A DNA stretch of 64,000 nt from Streptomyces sp. Mut1 (GTDB lineage: Bacteria; Actinomycetota; Actinomycetes; Streptomycetales; Streptomycetaceae): contig NZ_CP120997.1 of the NCBI RefSeq assembly GCF_030719295.1, positions 5,157,501 to 5,221,500 on the forward strand, read 5' to 3'. Position 1 is the stretch's first letter, and each line of letters begins with the position of its first letter. Below, one piece after another: positions 54,545 through 63,510 of this stretch. The position numbers were made by a program, and so were the translations under genes. The notes beneath the pieces are model-generated. The model did no database searches, was not told where the DNA came from, and worked only from the letters and a program-made list of their open reading frames with translations.

Positions 54545-55820
54545 CCACTCGGGGCGCAGGGTCGCGCGCCAGGAGGGCGAGGTGGCGCGCAACCTCCTGG
54601 CCAAATCGCGGCAGCAGAGCGCGTACGCGGGCCGTGAACCGATCCTTGAGGTGCGCGACCTCGTCAAGCACTACCCGCTGACCCAGGGCATCGTGATCAA
54701 GAAGCAGGTCGGTGCCGTCAAGGCGGTCGACGGGGTCTCCTTCGACCTCGGGGCCGGCGAGACGCTCGGCGTGGTGGGGGAGTCCGGCTGCGGCAAGTCG
54801 ACGGTCGCCCGGCTGCTGGTGCACCTGGAGCAGCCGACGGCCGGCTCCATCCGGTACAAGGGCGAGGACGTCACCAAGCTGTCCGGCCGCGCGCTGAAGG
54901 CCGTGCGCCGCAACATCCAGATGGTCTTCCAGGACCCGTACACCTCGCTCAACCCGCGGATGACGGTGGGCGACATCATCGGGGAGCCGTACGAGATCCA
55001 CCCCGAGGTGGCCCCGAAGGGCGACCGGCGGCGCAAGGTGCAGGACCTGCTGGACGTGGTGGGCCTGAACCCGGAGTACATCAACCGCTACCCGCACCAG
55101 TTCTCCGGCGGCCAGCGCCAGCGCATCGGCATCGCCCGCGGCCTCGCGCTCAACCCGGAGATCATCGTGGCGGACGAACCGGTCTCCGCCCTCGACGTCT
55201 CCGTCCAGGCGCAGGTCGTCAACCTGCTGGACCGGCTCCAGGCGGAGTTCAACCTGAGCTACGTCTTCATCGCCCACGACCTGTCCATCGTGCGGCACAT
55301 CTCCGACCGGGTCGGCGTCATGTACCTCGGCCGCTTCATCGAGATCGGCACGGACGCGGAGATCTACGACCACCCCACGCACCCCTACACACAGGCCCTG
55401 CTCTCCGCCGTGCCGGTGCCGGACCCCGCGGCGCGCGAATACCGGGAGCGGATCATCCTGCACGGCGACGTGCCGTCCCCGGCCAACCCGCCGTCCGGCT
55501 GCCGCTTCCGCACCCGCTGCTGGAAGGCGCAGGAGCGGTGCGAACTGGAGGTGCCGCTGCTCGCCGTCCCGGCCGCCTTCCGGGACGCGGACAGCCCGGC
55601 CCGGCACGACTCGGCCTGCCACTTCGCGGAGGAGAAGCGGGTGGTGCCGCCGGAGGGCACGCTGGAGCCGGTGCAGGAGACCGCGCGGGGCGACGACGGG
55701 CGGGGCCAGGACGCCCCGGCAGCGCCCGGGGCCCCGGTCTCCGGGGCTCCGGCCCCGGAGGCGCCCGGCGGGCCCGAGGACGGCCCGCCGCCGGCCTCCG
55801 GAAGCAGCCGGGTGAGCTGA
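54534..55820 (+). CDS. Oligopeptide ABC transporter ATPase, OppF type (operon 2)
   Basis: 428 residues. Walker [10 protein letters not shown], signature FSGGQRQR, Walker [13 protein letters not shown], and the C-terminal domain [20 protein letters not shown]. After the family domain ends near residue 365 there is a 60-residue Pro/Ala/Gly tail not present in operon 1. Bases 54873-55166 are nearly identical to 47933-48226 of the paralogue, pointing to gene conversion. It is the last gene of the operon. Confidence 0.95.
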   Translation: MHADHSGRRVARQEGEVARNLLAKSRQQSAYAGREPILEVRDLVKHYPLTQGIVIKKQVGAVKAVDGVSFDLGAGETLGVVGESGCGKSTVARLLVHLEQPTAGSIRYKGEDVTKLSGRALKAVRRNIQMVFQDPYTSLNPRMTVGDIIGEPYEIHPEVAPKGDRRRKVQDLLDVVGLNPEYINRYPHQFSGGQRQRIGIARGLALNPEIIVADEPVSALDVSVQAQVVNLLDRLQAEFNLSYVFIAHDLSIVRHISDRVGVMYLGRFIEIGTDAEIYDHPTHPYTQALLSAVPVPDPAAREYRERIILHGDVPSPANPPSGCRFRTRCWKAQERCELEVPLLAVPAAFRDADSPARHDSACHFAEEKRVVPPEGTLEPVQETARGDDGRGQDAPAAPGAPVSGAPAPEAPGGPEDGPPPASGSSRVS

Positions 55821-55997
55821 CCGGGCGTTAACACGCGGGCAACCCGCCCGATATACGGACCCGGCACCATGGACGTCGTACGGCCGTGCGGGTGCCGTGG
55901 GCCGGCCGGTGGGTGTCACGCCCCCGGCCGGTCGCCGTACCGGCCGCCGGGGCAGGCCCTCTTGTCGGCGGACCCGGCGCACGGAAGTATCGCGAGG

Positions 55998-57083
55998 GTG
56001 ATACTTACCCGCGGAGCAAGAGTCACCGGTGCCGTCCTCTCCGGCGTGCTCGCGGTGATCGTCGCGAGCTGGCTGGTACGGGACGCCAGGGCGGCGGAAT
56101 TCGGCCAGCTGTGGCGCTACTGGGTGGGGTTCTACGATGCCCGCCCGCACGCCGTGCCCGCGACCTCGGCCATGGACGTCGTCCTGTTCGTGCTGTACGT
56201 GGCCGTCGCCGTGGCGGCGCTGCGCACCGCGGTCGCCGCCCCCGCGCTCGTCGTCGCCGGGGTGGTCACGATCGGCGTCCGGCTTCCCGGGCTCTGGACC
56301 ATCGACAACGGCCGGATGGAGATCTCGTACTCCGACGACCTGCGCTCGCGGGCGCTGATCTCCGCGTTCGTGGCCCTCGCGGCGGGCGCCGCGATGATCA
56401 TCACGGCCGGGGCGGGCCGCAGGCCCCCGGCCGGCTCGTACGAGCAGCCGCCGGCCAGGCCGGGGCCGGGTGCGGCGGTGGTGGCGTTCCTGGTGCTGTG
56501 CGCGGCCGGGGCGGTGCAGATCGCCTGGGAGATCCGCCAGGTCGTGCGGACTCCGGACATCTTCCCCGACTGGTACGTCGGCAGTGACCTGATGGGGCAC
56601 CAGCTGACCGGACCGCCACCGGGCTGGGCCAACGCCGTGCCGGCCCTGCTGTGCGTGTACGCGGGGATCGGCGCCGTGGCACGGGCCCGGCACGCCCGTC
56701 CGTTCGGCCTGGTGGCCGGTGCGCTGCTGCTGCCCGGCGGGGTGATGGGGGTGGTCCTGATCGCGCACTACGACATGCTCGACGACTTCGGTTCGCTGCC
56801 GGTCGAGACGCAGCTCACGCTGGCCAGCTGGATCTTCGAGGCGTTCGCCGCCGTGGTCGTGCTGATCACCCTCGCCCCGCGGGGCCTGGCCGATGTGCCG
56901 GGCGGGCAGGGGCCGGGCGATGACCCCTGGTACGGCGGGACGGGGTGGGGTCCGGAGCCCCGGCCCGGACCGGCGGAGCCCCCGTACCCCGGGCAGCCGC
57001 CGGCCCCCGGCTACGGCTACCCGCAGGGCGGCGGCGGCTTCGGCCCGCCCCCGCCGCCCTCGCAGCCGCCGCCCGGCTGGTAG
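55998..57083 (+). CDS. Polytopic membrane protein of unknown function
   Basis: About 361 residues from GTG 55998 (VILTRGARVTGAVLSGVLAV); the frame is open further upstream, but that part is not membrane-protein-like. Seven or eight hydrophobic helices are seen, for example VVLFVLYVAVAVAALRTAVA and FGLVAGALLLPGGVMGVVLI. The C-terminal 60 residues are Pro/Gly-rich (YPGQPPAPGYGYPQGG), a common tail in Streptomyces membrane proteins. No family or catalytic residue is recognised. It ends four bases before the convergent S9 peptidase gene. Confidence 0.7.
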   Translation: MILTRGARVTGAVLSGVLAVIVASWLVRDARAAEFGQLWRYWVGFYDARPHAVPATSAMDVVLFVLYVAVAVAALRTAVAAPALVVAGVVTIGVRLPGLWTIDNGRMEISYSDDLRSRALISAFVALAAGAAMIITAGAGRRPPAGSYEQPPARPGPGAAVVAFLVLCAAGAVQIAWEIRQVVRTPDIFPDWYVGSDLMGHQLTGPPPGWANAVPALLCVYAGIGAVARARHARPFGLVAGALLLPGGVMGVVLIAHYDMLDDFGSLPVETQLTLASWIFEAFAAVVVLITLAPRGLADVPGGQGPGDDPWYGGTGWGPEPRPGPAEPPYPGQPPAPGYGYPQGGGGFGPPPPPSQPPPGW

Positions 57084-57087
57084 CGGC

Positions 57088-59214
57088 TCAGAGCCCCAAC
57101 GACCGCTTCAGGAAGTCCACCTGGAGCAGCAGCAGGTTCTCGGCGACCTTCTCCTGCGGGGTCATGTGCGTCACCCCGCTCAGCGGCAGCACCTCGTGCG
57201 GCCGGCCGGCGGCGAGCAGTGCCGAGGACAGCCGCAGGGTGTGGGCGACGACCACGTTGTCGTCCGCCAGGCCGTGGACGATCATCATCGGCCGGACCTG
57301 CTCGGCGGCGTGCGACAGCCCCTCGTCGCCGAGCAGCGAGTTGTCCGTGTACACCTCCGGCTGCTTCGCCGGGTCGCCGAGGTAGCGCTCGGTGTAGTGC
57401 GTGTCGTAGAGCCTCAGGTCCGTCACCGGGGCGCCGACGACCGCCGCGTGGAAGACGTCGGGGCGCCGCAGCACCGCCATGCCGGCCAGGAAGCCGCCGT
57501 AGGACCAGCCCCGGATGCCCACCCGGCCCAGGTCCAGCGGGAAGCGCCCGGCGAGCCCCTGGAGGGCCTCCACCTGGTCGTCCAGGGTGAGTGCCAGGTT
57601 GTCCTTGACCGCCTTCTCCCAGGCCGGTGAGCGGCCCGGGGTGCCCCGCCCGTCCGCGACGACCACGGCGAAGCCCTGGTCCGCGAACCACTGCGAGGTC
57701 AGGTGCGGATTGTGGGCGGCGAGGACCCGCCGGCCGTGCGGCCCGCCGTACGGGTCCATCAGAACCGGAAGCGGACCATCCGATTCCGAGTACCCGGTGG
57801 GGAGCAGCACGGCGCACGGAATCCGCCGTGCGCCCCCTTCGGTGAGAACCGGCCGGGCGGCGAGGACCGGGCGCTCCGCGTGGCTCGCGACCGTCGCGAT
57901 CTCCTCGCCGTCGCGCAGCACCCGCGCCACCGTCCCCGGCCGCTCCGGCGACGCCGAGACCAGCACCGTCACCCGGCCGGAGCGGACCGCGGTGTGCACG
58001 CCCACGCCCTCGGAGACCCGCTCGACACCCAGCTCGTTGACCCGGTACACATGGCTCTCGCCGGTCTCCGGCGCGGCCGCCTCCTCGCCCGCCGACGCCG
58101 CCACCAGGACGTCCGATTCCCCGATGTCCAGCACCGACTGGATGTGCAGCTGCGCCCCGGTCAGCGGCCGGTCGCCCACCGCCAGGACCCGGGCCCCGCC
58201 CTCGTCCGCGATCCGCACCAGCCGCCCGTCCGGCGCCCACGCGGGCACCCCGGGGAACAGCTCGAGCCACACCGGGTCCTCGTCCGCGTGCACCGTCCGG
58301 GTCGCCCCGGTCTCCGGGTCCACCGCGAGGCACAGCTGGCTCTGCTGGTCCCGGGCCTGCACGAGCAGCAGCGGCGCCCCGTGCGACGACCAGTGCACCC
58401 GTGCCAGGTACGGGAACCGGGCCCGGTCCCAGACCACTTCGGTGCGCTTGCCGTCCAGGCCCATCACATGGAGCCCCACCACCGCGTTGGGCGTACCGGC
58501 CGCCGGGTAGGCGACCTCGGCGGGCCGGCGGTCGGGGTGCGCGGGGTCGGCGATCCACCACCGCCGCACCGGGCTGTCGTCGACCCGGGCGACGAGCAGC
58601 CGGTCCGACTCCGGCGACCACCAGAAGCCCCGTGAGCGCCCCATCTCCTCGGCCGCGACGAATTCCGCCAGCCCGTACGTGACATGGGCGTCATCCGGCT
58701 CCGCGAGCGCCCTGTCCTCCTCGCCGGAGGCACCCACGACGCGCAGCGCCCCCTTGGACACATACGCGACGTGTCGCCCGTCCGGGGAGGGGCGCGGGTC
58801 GATCACCGGACCCGGCACGGGCAGCGCGCGCGCCGTACCGGAGACCAGATCGGCGACGTACACCTTCCCCGAGAGGGCGAACGCGGCCAACTCGGCCGCC
58901 CCGTCCACCGCGTAGCCCACGATCCCCGACGACCCCTCGCGGCTGCGCTCCCGGCGGGCGCGCTCCTGGGCCGACAGGCGCTCCGTCGAACCGCCCAGCA
59001 GCGCCGCGGGATCGGCCACCAGCCGCTCGCGCGGGGCCGCGCCCCCGGCCAGGTCCAGCACCCAGAGCCGGTTCGAGCGGTCCGTGCCGGAACCCGAGCG
59101 GAGATAGACCACGCGTCCACCGTCGGGTGAAACCGTGAACGCGCGAGGTGCCCCGAGGGTGAATCTCATCGTCCGGGCGAACTGGAGCGGGAAGCTGATC
59201 TCTGGCGAAGTCAT
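57088..59214 (-). CDS. S9 family prolyl oligopeptidase / dipeptidyl peptidase IV-like
   Basis: 708 residues, full length for DPP IV-type enzymes. An N-terminal beta-propeller (about 30-440) is followed by the alpha/beta hydrolase domain. The catalytic Ser is at about 571 in GWSYGGF, the Asp at about 651 in HGLADDNVV and the His at about 683 in SGVTHMT. No signal peptide is present, so it is probably cytosolic. It removes dipeptides, typically after Pro, from peptides, and would fit downstream of oligopeptide uptake, although it is transcribed in the opposite direction. Confidence 0.93.
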   Translation of the reverse strand: MTSPEISFPLQFARTMRFTLGAPRAFTVSPDGGRVVYLRSGSGTDRSNRLWVLDLAGGAAPRERLVADPAALLGGSTERLSAQERARRERSREGSSGIVGYAVDGAAELAAFALSGKVYVADLVSGTARALPVPGPVIDPRPSPDGRHVAYVSKGALRVVGASGEEDRALAEPDDAHVTYGLAEFVAAEEMGRSRGFWWSPESDRLLVARVDDSPVRRWWIADPAHPDRRPAEVAYPAAGTPNAVVGLHVMGLDGKRTEVVWDRARFPYLARVHWSSHGAPLLLVQARDQQSQLCLAVDPETGATRTVHADEDPVWLELFPGVPAWAPDGRLVRIADEGGARVLAVGDRPLTGAQLHIQSVLDIGESDVLVAASAGEEAAAPETGESHVYRVNELGVERVSEGVGVHTAVRSGRVTVLVSASPERPGTVARVLRDGEEIATVASHAERPVLAARPVLTEGGARRIPCAVLLPTGYSESDGPLPVLMDPYGGPHGRRVLAAHNPHLTSQWFADQGFAVVVADGRGTPGRSPAWEKAVKDNLALTLDDQVEALQGLAGRFPLDLGRVGIRGWSYGGFLAGMAVLRRPDVFHAAVVGAPVTDLRLYDTHYTERYLGDPAKQPEVYTDNSLLGDEGLSHAAEQVRPMMIVHGLADDNVVVAHTLRLSSALLAAGRPHEVLPLSGVTHMTPQEKVAENLLLLQVDFLKRSLGL

Positions 59215-59283
59215 GCGCCGAACCTATCGGCCGCTCCCGTCCGTGCGCCCCTCGTGCTGCTGTGCCCCGATCAATGCGTTGCC

Positions 59284-59302
59284 ACGGATAGTTATGATCC
59301 GT
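59284..59302. promoter_or_regulatory. Inverted repeat upstream of the small membrane protein gene
   Basis: ACGGAT-N7-ATCCGT lies in the divergent space between the S9 peptidase and a small membrane protein, 76 bases before the latter's start. The centre is AT-rich (AGTTATG). It could be an operator or part of a promoter; the protein that would bind is unknown. Confidence 0.35.
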
Positions 59303-59377
59303 AGCGCTCGGTGGGTATGAACCTGCTGGCTCCATGCGTGCTGCCCGTCCCGACCGTACAGATGGAGGTGAACCGCC

Positions 59378-59572
59378 GTGGCGCTCTCGATTTCGGCGGT
59401 GGTGCTGCTGGCGATCATCGTCTTCCTGCTGATCCGGAAATCCGGACTGAAGGGGGGACATGCGGTCGTCTGCGCGCTGCTCGGTTTCTATCTCGCCAGT
59501 TCGTCCATCGCGCCCACCATCTCCGAGCTGACCACGAATGTGGCCGGCATGATCGGGGGCATCAAGTTCTGA
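59378..59572 (+). CDS. Small two-TM membrane protein, 64 residues
   Basis: GTG start with GGAGGTGAA at 7-8 bases, an excellent site. Two hydrophobic segments (residues 4-19, AVVLLAIIVFLLIRK, and 27-43, GHAVVCALLGFYLASSS) flank a basic loop. A third weakly hydrophobic C-terminal part, NVAGMIGGIKF, completes it. Similar short membrane proteins are common in Streptomyces chromosomes and mobile elements. The function is unknown. It precedes mshB by 63 bases in the same direction. Confidence 0.75.
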   Translation: MALSISAVVLLAIIVFLLIRKSGLKGGHAVVCALLGFYLASSSIAPTISELTTNVAGMIGGIKF

Positions 59573-59635
59573 CGCCACCGCCCCGCCCCCGGCCGCCTTC
59601 GGCCGGCGGAGCCGCCGGCTCGTAGGGTGGTCCCC

Positions 59636-60541
59636 ATGACGGACCTTCCCGCCCGGCGGCTGCTCCTGGTGCACGCGCACCCGGACGACGAGTCGATCAA
59701 CAACGGCGCCACCATGGCCAGGTACGCGGCCGAAGGCGCCCTGGTCACGCTGGTGACCTGCACACTCGGCGAGGAGGGCGAGGTCATCCCGCCCGCGCTC
59801 GCCCATCTCGCGGCGGACCGGGACGACACCCTCGGCCCCCACCGCCGCGGCGAACTCGCGGCGGCGATGAGGGCGCTGGGCGTCACCGACCACCGCTTCC
59901 TCGGCGGCCCCGGCCGCTACCGGGACTCCGGGATGATGGGCACCGAGCAGAACCACCGCCCCGGCGCCTTCTGGTCGGCCGACCTGGACGAGGCCGCCGG
60001 ACACCTCGTGGACGTGATCCGCGAGGTGCGCCCCCAGGTCCTGGTGACGTACGACCCGGACGGGGGCTACGGCCACCCCGACCACATCCAGGCCCACCGG
60101 GTCGCCACCCGCGCCGCACAACTGGCCGCCGACGCCGCCCACCGCCCCGGCTCCGCCCCGCACACCGTCGCCAAGGTCTACTGGAACCGGGTGCCCCGCT
60201 CGGTCGCCGAGAAGGCGTTCGCGGCCCTGCGGGCGGACGCCCCCGACGCGTTCGGGGGGATCGCCGCGATCGAGGACGTGCCGGGTGTGGTGAACGACGC
60301 CTTCGTCACCACCCTCGTCGACGGCGCCGGGTACGAGGGGGCGAAGGCCGCCGCGATGCGGGCGCACGCCACCCAGATCGCCGTCCAGGAGCCCTACTTC
60401 GCCCTCTCGAACGACCTGGGCCAGCCTCTTTTCACCGTCGAGTACTACGAGTTGGTCACGGGTGAACCGGGCCCGGCGGGCGCTCCGACGGCCGAGCTCG
60501 AACACGATCTCTTCGCGGGTGTGACGGGAGCCGGACGATGA
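59636..60541 (+). CDS. mshB: N-acetyl-GlcNAc-inositol deacetylase MshB (mycothiol biosynthesis)
   Basis: 301 residues. The zinc motif AHPDDE is at 14-19, with the second motif [14 protein letters not shown] about 130 residues later. Both are typical of the MshB/LmbE family, and the length is the normal one. MshB removes the acetyl group from GlcNAc-inositol, the second committed step of mycothiol synthesis. ATG 59636 is chosen over 59627 on spacing to GTAGGGTGG. The stop codon overlaps the next start (ATGA), an arrangement I recall for Streptomyces mshB and its DUF6113 neighbour. Confidence 0.94.
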   Translation: MTDLPARRLLLVHAHPDDESINNGATMARYAAEGALVTLVTCTLGEEGEVIPPALAHLAADRDDTLGPHRRGELAAAMRALGVTDHRFLGGPGRYRDSGMMGTEQNHRPGAFWSADLDEAAGHLVDVIREVRPQVLVTYDPDGGYGHPDHIQAHRVATRAAQLAADAAHRPGSAPHTVAKVYWNRVPRSVAEKAFAALRADAPDAFGGIAAIEDVPGVVNDAFVTTLVDGAGYEGAKAAAMRAHATQIAVQEPYFALSNDLGQPLFTVEYYELVTGEPGPAGAPTAELEHDLFAGVTGAGR

Positions 60542-60957
60542 GCGGCAGCAGCAGGGCGCGGGCCGGCCGGACGGAAGCGCCGAAGCGGGACATTCCGGCC
60601 ACCGGTATGGCCGCTCCTCTCCACCTCGGCAGGATCGCCGCCCTGTTCGGTCTCCTGGTCGTCGGCATCCTCGTCGGCATCGCCGGGGCGCTGGTCCAAC
60701 CCGCCTGGTTCCCCGGCGGACTGGTCCTCGCCCTGGCGGCGGCGGCCGGTCTCTTCTTCGGCGGGCGCACCCTGACCGGCACCCAGTCGGGCGCCATGGT
60801 GCCGGCCGCGGGCTGGCTGATTTCGGTCATTTTTCTGCTCGGCGGGCGGCCCGAAGGCGACTATGTCTTCGGTGACGCGCTGGGCCTCGCGCTCTTCATG
60901 CTGGGCGGAATGGCCATCGCTGTGATCTGTGCCACCTTGCCGCGCACGCCCCGGTAG
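60538..60957 (+). CDS. DUF6113-like membrane protein
   Basis: 139 residues, translationally coupled to mshB. A basic N-terminus of about 30 residues is followed by four membrane segments ([73 protein letters not shown]). Proteins of this group are conserved beside mshB in Streptomyces and carry the DUF6113 name. A role in the mycothiol pathway has not been shown and would be an inference from position. Confidence 0.8.
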   Translation: MSGSSRARAGRTEAPKRDIPATGMAAPLHLGRIAALFGLLVVGILVGIAGALVQPAWFPGGLVLALAAAAGLFFGGRTLTGTQSGAMVPAAGWLISVIFLLGGRPEGDYVFGDALGLALFMLGGMAIAVICATLPRTPR

Positions 60958-61151
60958 CGGGCCGACTGCGGCCGACCTGCCAAGTAATGTGCCACGTCCG
61001 ATCCCGTAATGCCCCCTGTCCGTCCGGGGGGTGCGCCGTCGTTTCCCCCGGTCGCGGGGTGTCTGTCGGCGGCGGCCAGTAAGGTGGTTCGCGCGCCCGA
61101 GCTGCGGCACGGGGGAAGTACGGGCGGCGGAGCCAATCGGGAGAACCTGCT

Positions 61152-63338
61152 TTGAGTCGTGAAACTGACAGTTCGTCCTCCGGGCCCCAGGGTCGCGGAG
61201 GAGCCGCGTACCCCTCGGGTACGCCGCCGTACGGATCCCGCCAGTATCCGTCGCCGCACCCGTCGCAGGACGCTCCGGAGGAGACCCCGGAATCCACTGA
61301 TCCCGGACGGTCCGAAGAGCCGAAGACCGAGACGACCCTGACGACGCGTATCCGGATCAACATCCCCGGATCGCGTCCCATCCCGCCGGTTGTCATGCGT
61401 ACGCCCATGAGCGACGCCGAGGGCGGCGGCGAGCGGACCGGCGAGACCCCGCGCCCGGGTGCCCCGGCGCAGGGCGGCGCCCGGCAGACGCCCCAGCCAC
61501 CGGCGCCCCAGGCCCGCGAGGAGTCCGCCCCGGCGGCCGAACCCGCGCCCGAGAAGCCGGCCAGGGAGAAGAGCGGCAGCGACTGGTTCGCCCCGCGCAA
61601 GGCGCCGGCGGGCGCCAAGCCGTCCACGGACGGGCAGCCCGGCGGCACGGACGGCGCGGGCTTCCCCGCCACCGGCCCCGGCACCCCGGGCGGCCCGGAC
61701 GCTTCCGGTGGACCCGGTGTTGCCGGCGGCCCCGGCGGCCCCGGTGCCGGTGGTCCCAGCGTCCCCGGTGGTCCCGGTGCCCCGACGGGTCCGGGCGGCC
61801 CCGGTGCTCCCACCGGTCCGGGTGGCCCCGGTGCTCGGCCGGGCGGCCAGCTGCCGGGCCGGGTGACCCCGCCCTCGGGCCCGCGCACCGACCTGCCGTA
61901 CTTCTCGGACGGCCCGCAGCGCGACGTCCCGGCCGGCCCGGGTGCGCCCGGCGACGGCACGCGCCCCACGCCGAACCTCGGGGTCCGCACCCCCGGCCCG
62001 TCCGGTCCCACCACGGGCCCGGCAGCCGGCAGCTCGGCGCTCACCCCGAACCTCGACGGCCCCGGACCGTTCCCGCCGGGCCCCGGCGCGCAGGCGCCCG
62101 GCGTCCCCGGCGTCCCCGGAGCGGTGCCGCCGCGGATGTCCGACGACACGGCCGTGCTGACCCCGCAGTTCGCGCAGCCCCCCGGCGGCAACGTCTCGGG
62201 TGACACGCTGAACAGCGGCATCCCCGTCGTGCCCGGCGACCGGCACAACCCCTCGCCGTTCCCGGGCGGTGACGGTGCCGGGGCCCCGGCCGACCCGATG
62301 GGCACCGGACCCGCCGGGCAGGACGGCTTCGCCCCGAAGCCGCCGGCCCCCGCGGCCCGGACCGCCCCGAAGCAGCAGGCCCCCGCCAAGAAGGGCCGCT
62401 CCAAGCTGGTGCTGCTCGCCGTGGCGGCCGTCTGCCTGCTGGGTGTCGCGTACGGCGCCGGGCTGCTGATGAACCACTCGGACGTGCCCAAGGGCACCAC
62501 CGTGCTCGGTGTCGACATCGGCGGCGGCACGAAGGAGCAGGGCGTCGAGAAGCTGGACGCCGCGCTCGCCAAGCGCGCCGCGGCCCCGCTCCAGCTGAGC
62601 GTCGACGGCAAGAAGACGCAGCTCGCGCCGGACAAGGCCGGGCTCGCCCTGGACAGCCAGGCGACCGTGCGCTCCGCCGCGGGCGCCGACTACAACCCCG
62701 TCTCCGTCATCGGTTCGCTCTTCGGCGGCGAGCGGACCGTCGAGCCGGTGTTCCCGGTGGACCAGGAGAAGCTCGCCGTCGCGCTCCAGGACCTGGCCGG
62801 TGTCTCGGGCACCGCGCAGGACGGGACGATCAAGTTCGAGCCCGGCAAGGCCGTCGCCGTACCCGGCAAGGCCGGCCAGGCGCTCGACGTGAACAAGTCG
62901 GTCGTCTCCGTCCGGGACGCCTACCGCGCCCAGGTCGAGACCGGCCGTACGAACACCGTCGAGCTGCCCGTCGTCACCAAGCAGCCCACCATCACCCAGG
63001 CCGAACTGGACCGGGCGATGAAGGAGTTCGCCGAGCCCGCGATGTCCGGCCTGGTCGTCATCAAGGCGGGCGGGAGGCAGATCCCGTTCGGCCCGGCCAA
63101 GTCGCTGCCGCAGATCCTGTCGATGAAGGCGGTCGACGGCAAGCTCGTCGACTTCTACGACAAGAAGGCCATCGAACGGCTCTGCGGCGGCGTCTTCGAC
63201 GGCGTCATGATCACCAAGAGCGACGGCAAGAAGCACCAGCTCGGCGCGGACGACGTGGCCACCGCCATGAAGGGCGCGCTGCTCGGCAAGACCGAGGCCG
63301 AGCGGACCGTCACCATCGACCTCGACGGCAAGGGCTGA
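61152..63338 (+). CDS. Membrane protein with Gly-Pro repeat region and peptidoglycan-binding-like domains
   Basis: 728 residues. A TTG start at 61152 with GGGAGAA about 8 bases before it fits best. Residues 1-415 are disordered and rich in Pro, Gly and Ala, with a collagen-like run of GPG/GGP units near residues 175-240. One membrane helix follows (about 418-438, KLVLLAVAAVCLLGVAYGAG). The exported C-terminal part has two repeated units of the PG_binding_4 type seen in VanW/YoaR-like proteins (GTTVLGVDIGGGTKEQGVEK; LQLSVDGKKTQLAPDKAGLA). The domain ends near 650 with a Cys-containing segment. A function in the cell wall is likely. The VanW domain itself is not seen. Confidence 0.78.
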   Translation: MSRETDSSSSGPQGRGGAAYPSGTPPYGSRQYPSPHPSQDAPEETPESTDPGRSEEPKTETTLTTRIRINIPGSRPIPPVVMRTPMSDAEGGGERTGETPRPGAPAQGGARQTPQPPAPQAREESAPAAEPAPEKPAREKSGSDWFAPRKAPAGAKPSTDGQPGGTDGAGFPATGPGTPGGPDASGGPGVAGGPGGPGAGGPSVPGGPGAPTGPGGPGAPTGPGGPGARPGGQLPGRVTPPSGPRTDLPYFSDGPQRDVPAGPGAPGDGTRPTPNLGVRTPGPSGPTTGPAAGSSALTPNLDGPGPFPPGPGAQAPGVPGVPGAVPPRMSDDTAVLTPQFAQPPGGNVSGDTLNSGIPVVPGDRHNPSPFPGGDGAGAPADPMGTGPAGQDGFAPKPPAPAARTAPKQQAPAKKGRSKLVLLAVAAVCLLGVAYGAGLLMNHSDVPKGTTVLGVDIGGGTKEQGVEKLDAALAKRAAAPLQLSVDGKKTQLAPDKAGLALDSQATVRSAAGADYNPVSVIGSLFGGERTVEPVFPVDQEKLAVALQDLAGVSGTAQDGTIKFEPGKAVAVPGKAGQALDVNKSVVSVRDAYRAQVETGRTNTVELPVVTKQPTITQAELDRAMKEFAEPAMSGLVVIKAGGRQIPFGPAKSLPQILSMKAVDGKLVDFYDKKAIERLCGGVFDGVMITKSDGKKHQLGADDVATAMKGALLGKTEAERTVTIDLDGKG

Positions 63339-63356
63339 CCCGCCCGCACCACCTGT

Positions 63357-63392
63357 CGCCGCCCCCGGCCGGACCTCCGGCCGGGGGCGGCG
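63357..63392 (+). terminator. Terminator after the peptidoglycan-binding-like gene
   Basis: A perfect 16-bp stem (63357-63372 with 63377-63392) with a 4-base loop ACCT stands 18 bases after the stop codon. Confidence 0.85.
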
Positions 63393-63437
63393 GCGTTCCC
63401 GGGCCGGTCCGCGCGCCCGCCCCGTCATCCGTGAGCC

Positions 63438-63451
63438 ATGACATCTGTCAT
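63438..63451 (+). promoter_or_regulatory. Candidate operator ATGACA-N2-TGTCAT
   Basis: ATGACATCTGTCAT is a dyad with perfect 6-base arms, 60 bases before the ABC ATPase start. In actinobacteria and Bacillus similar TGAC/GTCA dyads are bound by DesR-type (NarL-family) response regulators, often encoded next to ABC-2 exporters. The regulator gene, if present, would be beyond the window. Confidence 0.5.
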
Positions 63452-63510
63452 CCCGTATCCACGACCCGTGACCCTGCCGGGCGCACCCCCCGGTCCGCCA
63501 GGCTGGACGC

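Noticed and set aside
42830..55820. Naming the oligopeptide operons bldK.
   Set aside because: Gene order here is binding protein, permease, permease, ATPase, ATPase in both; bldK begins with a permease gene, and the evidence is only family-level.
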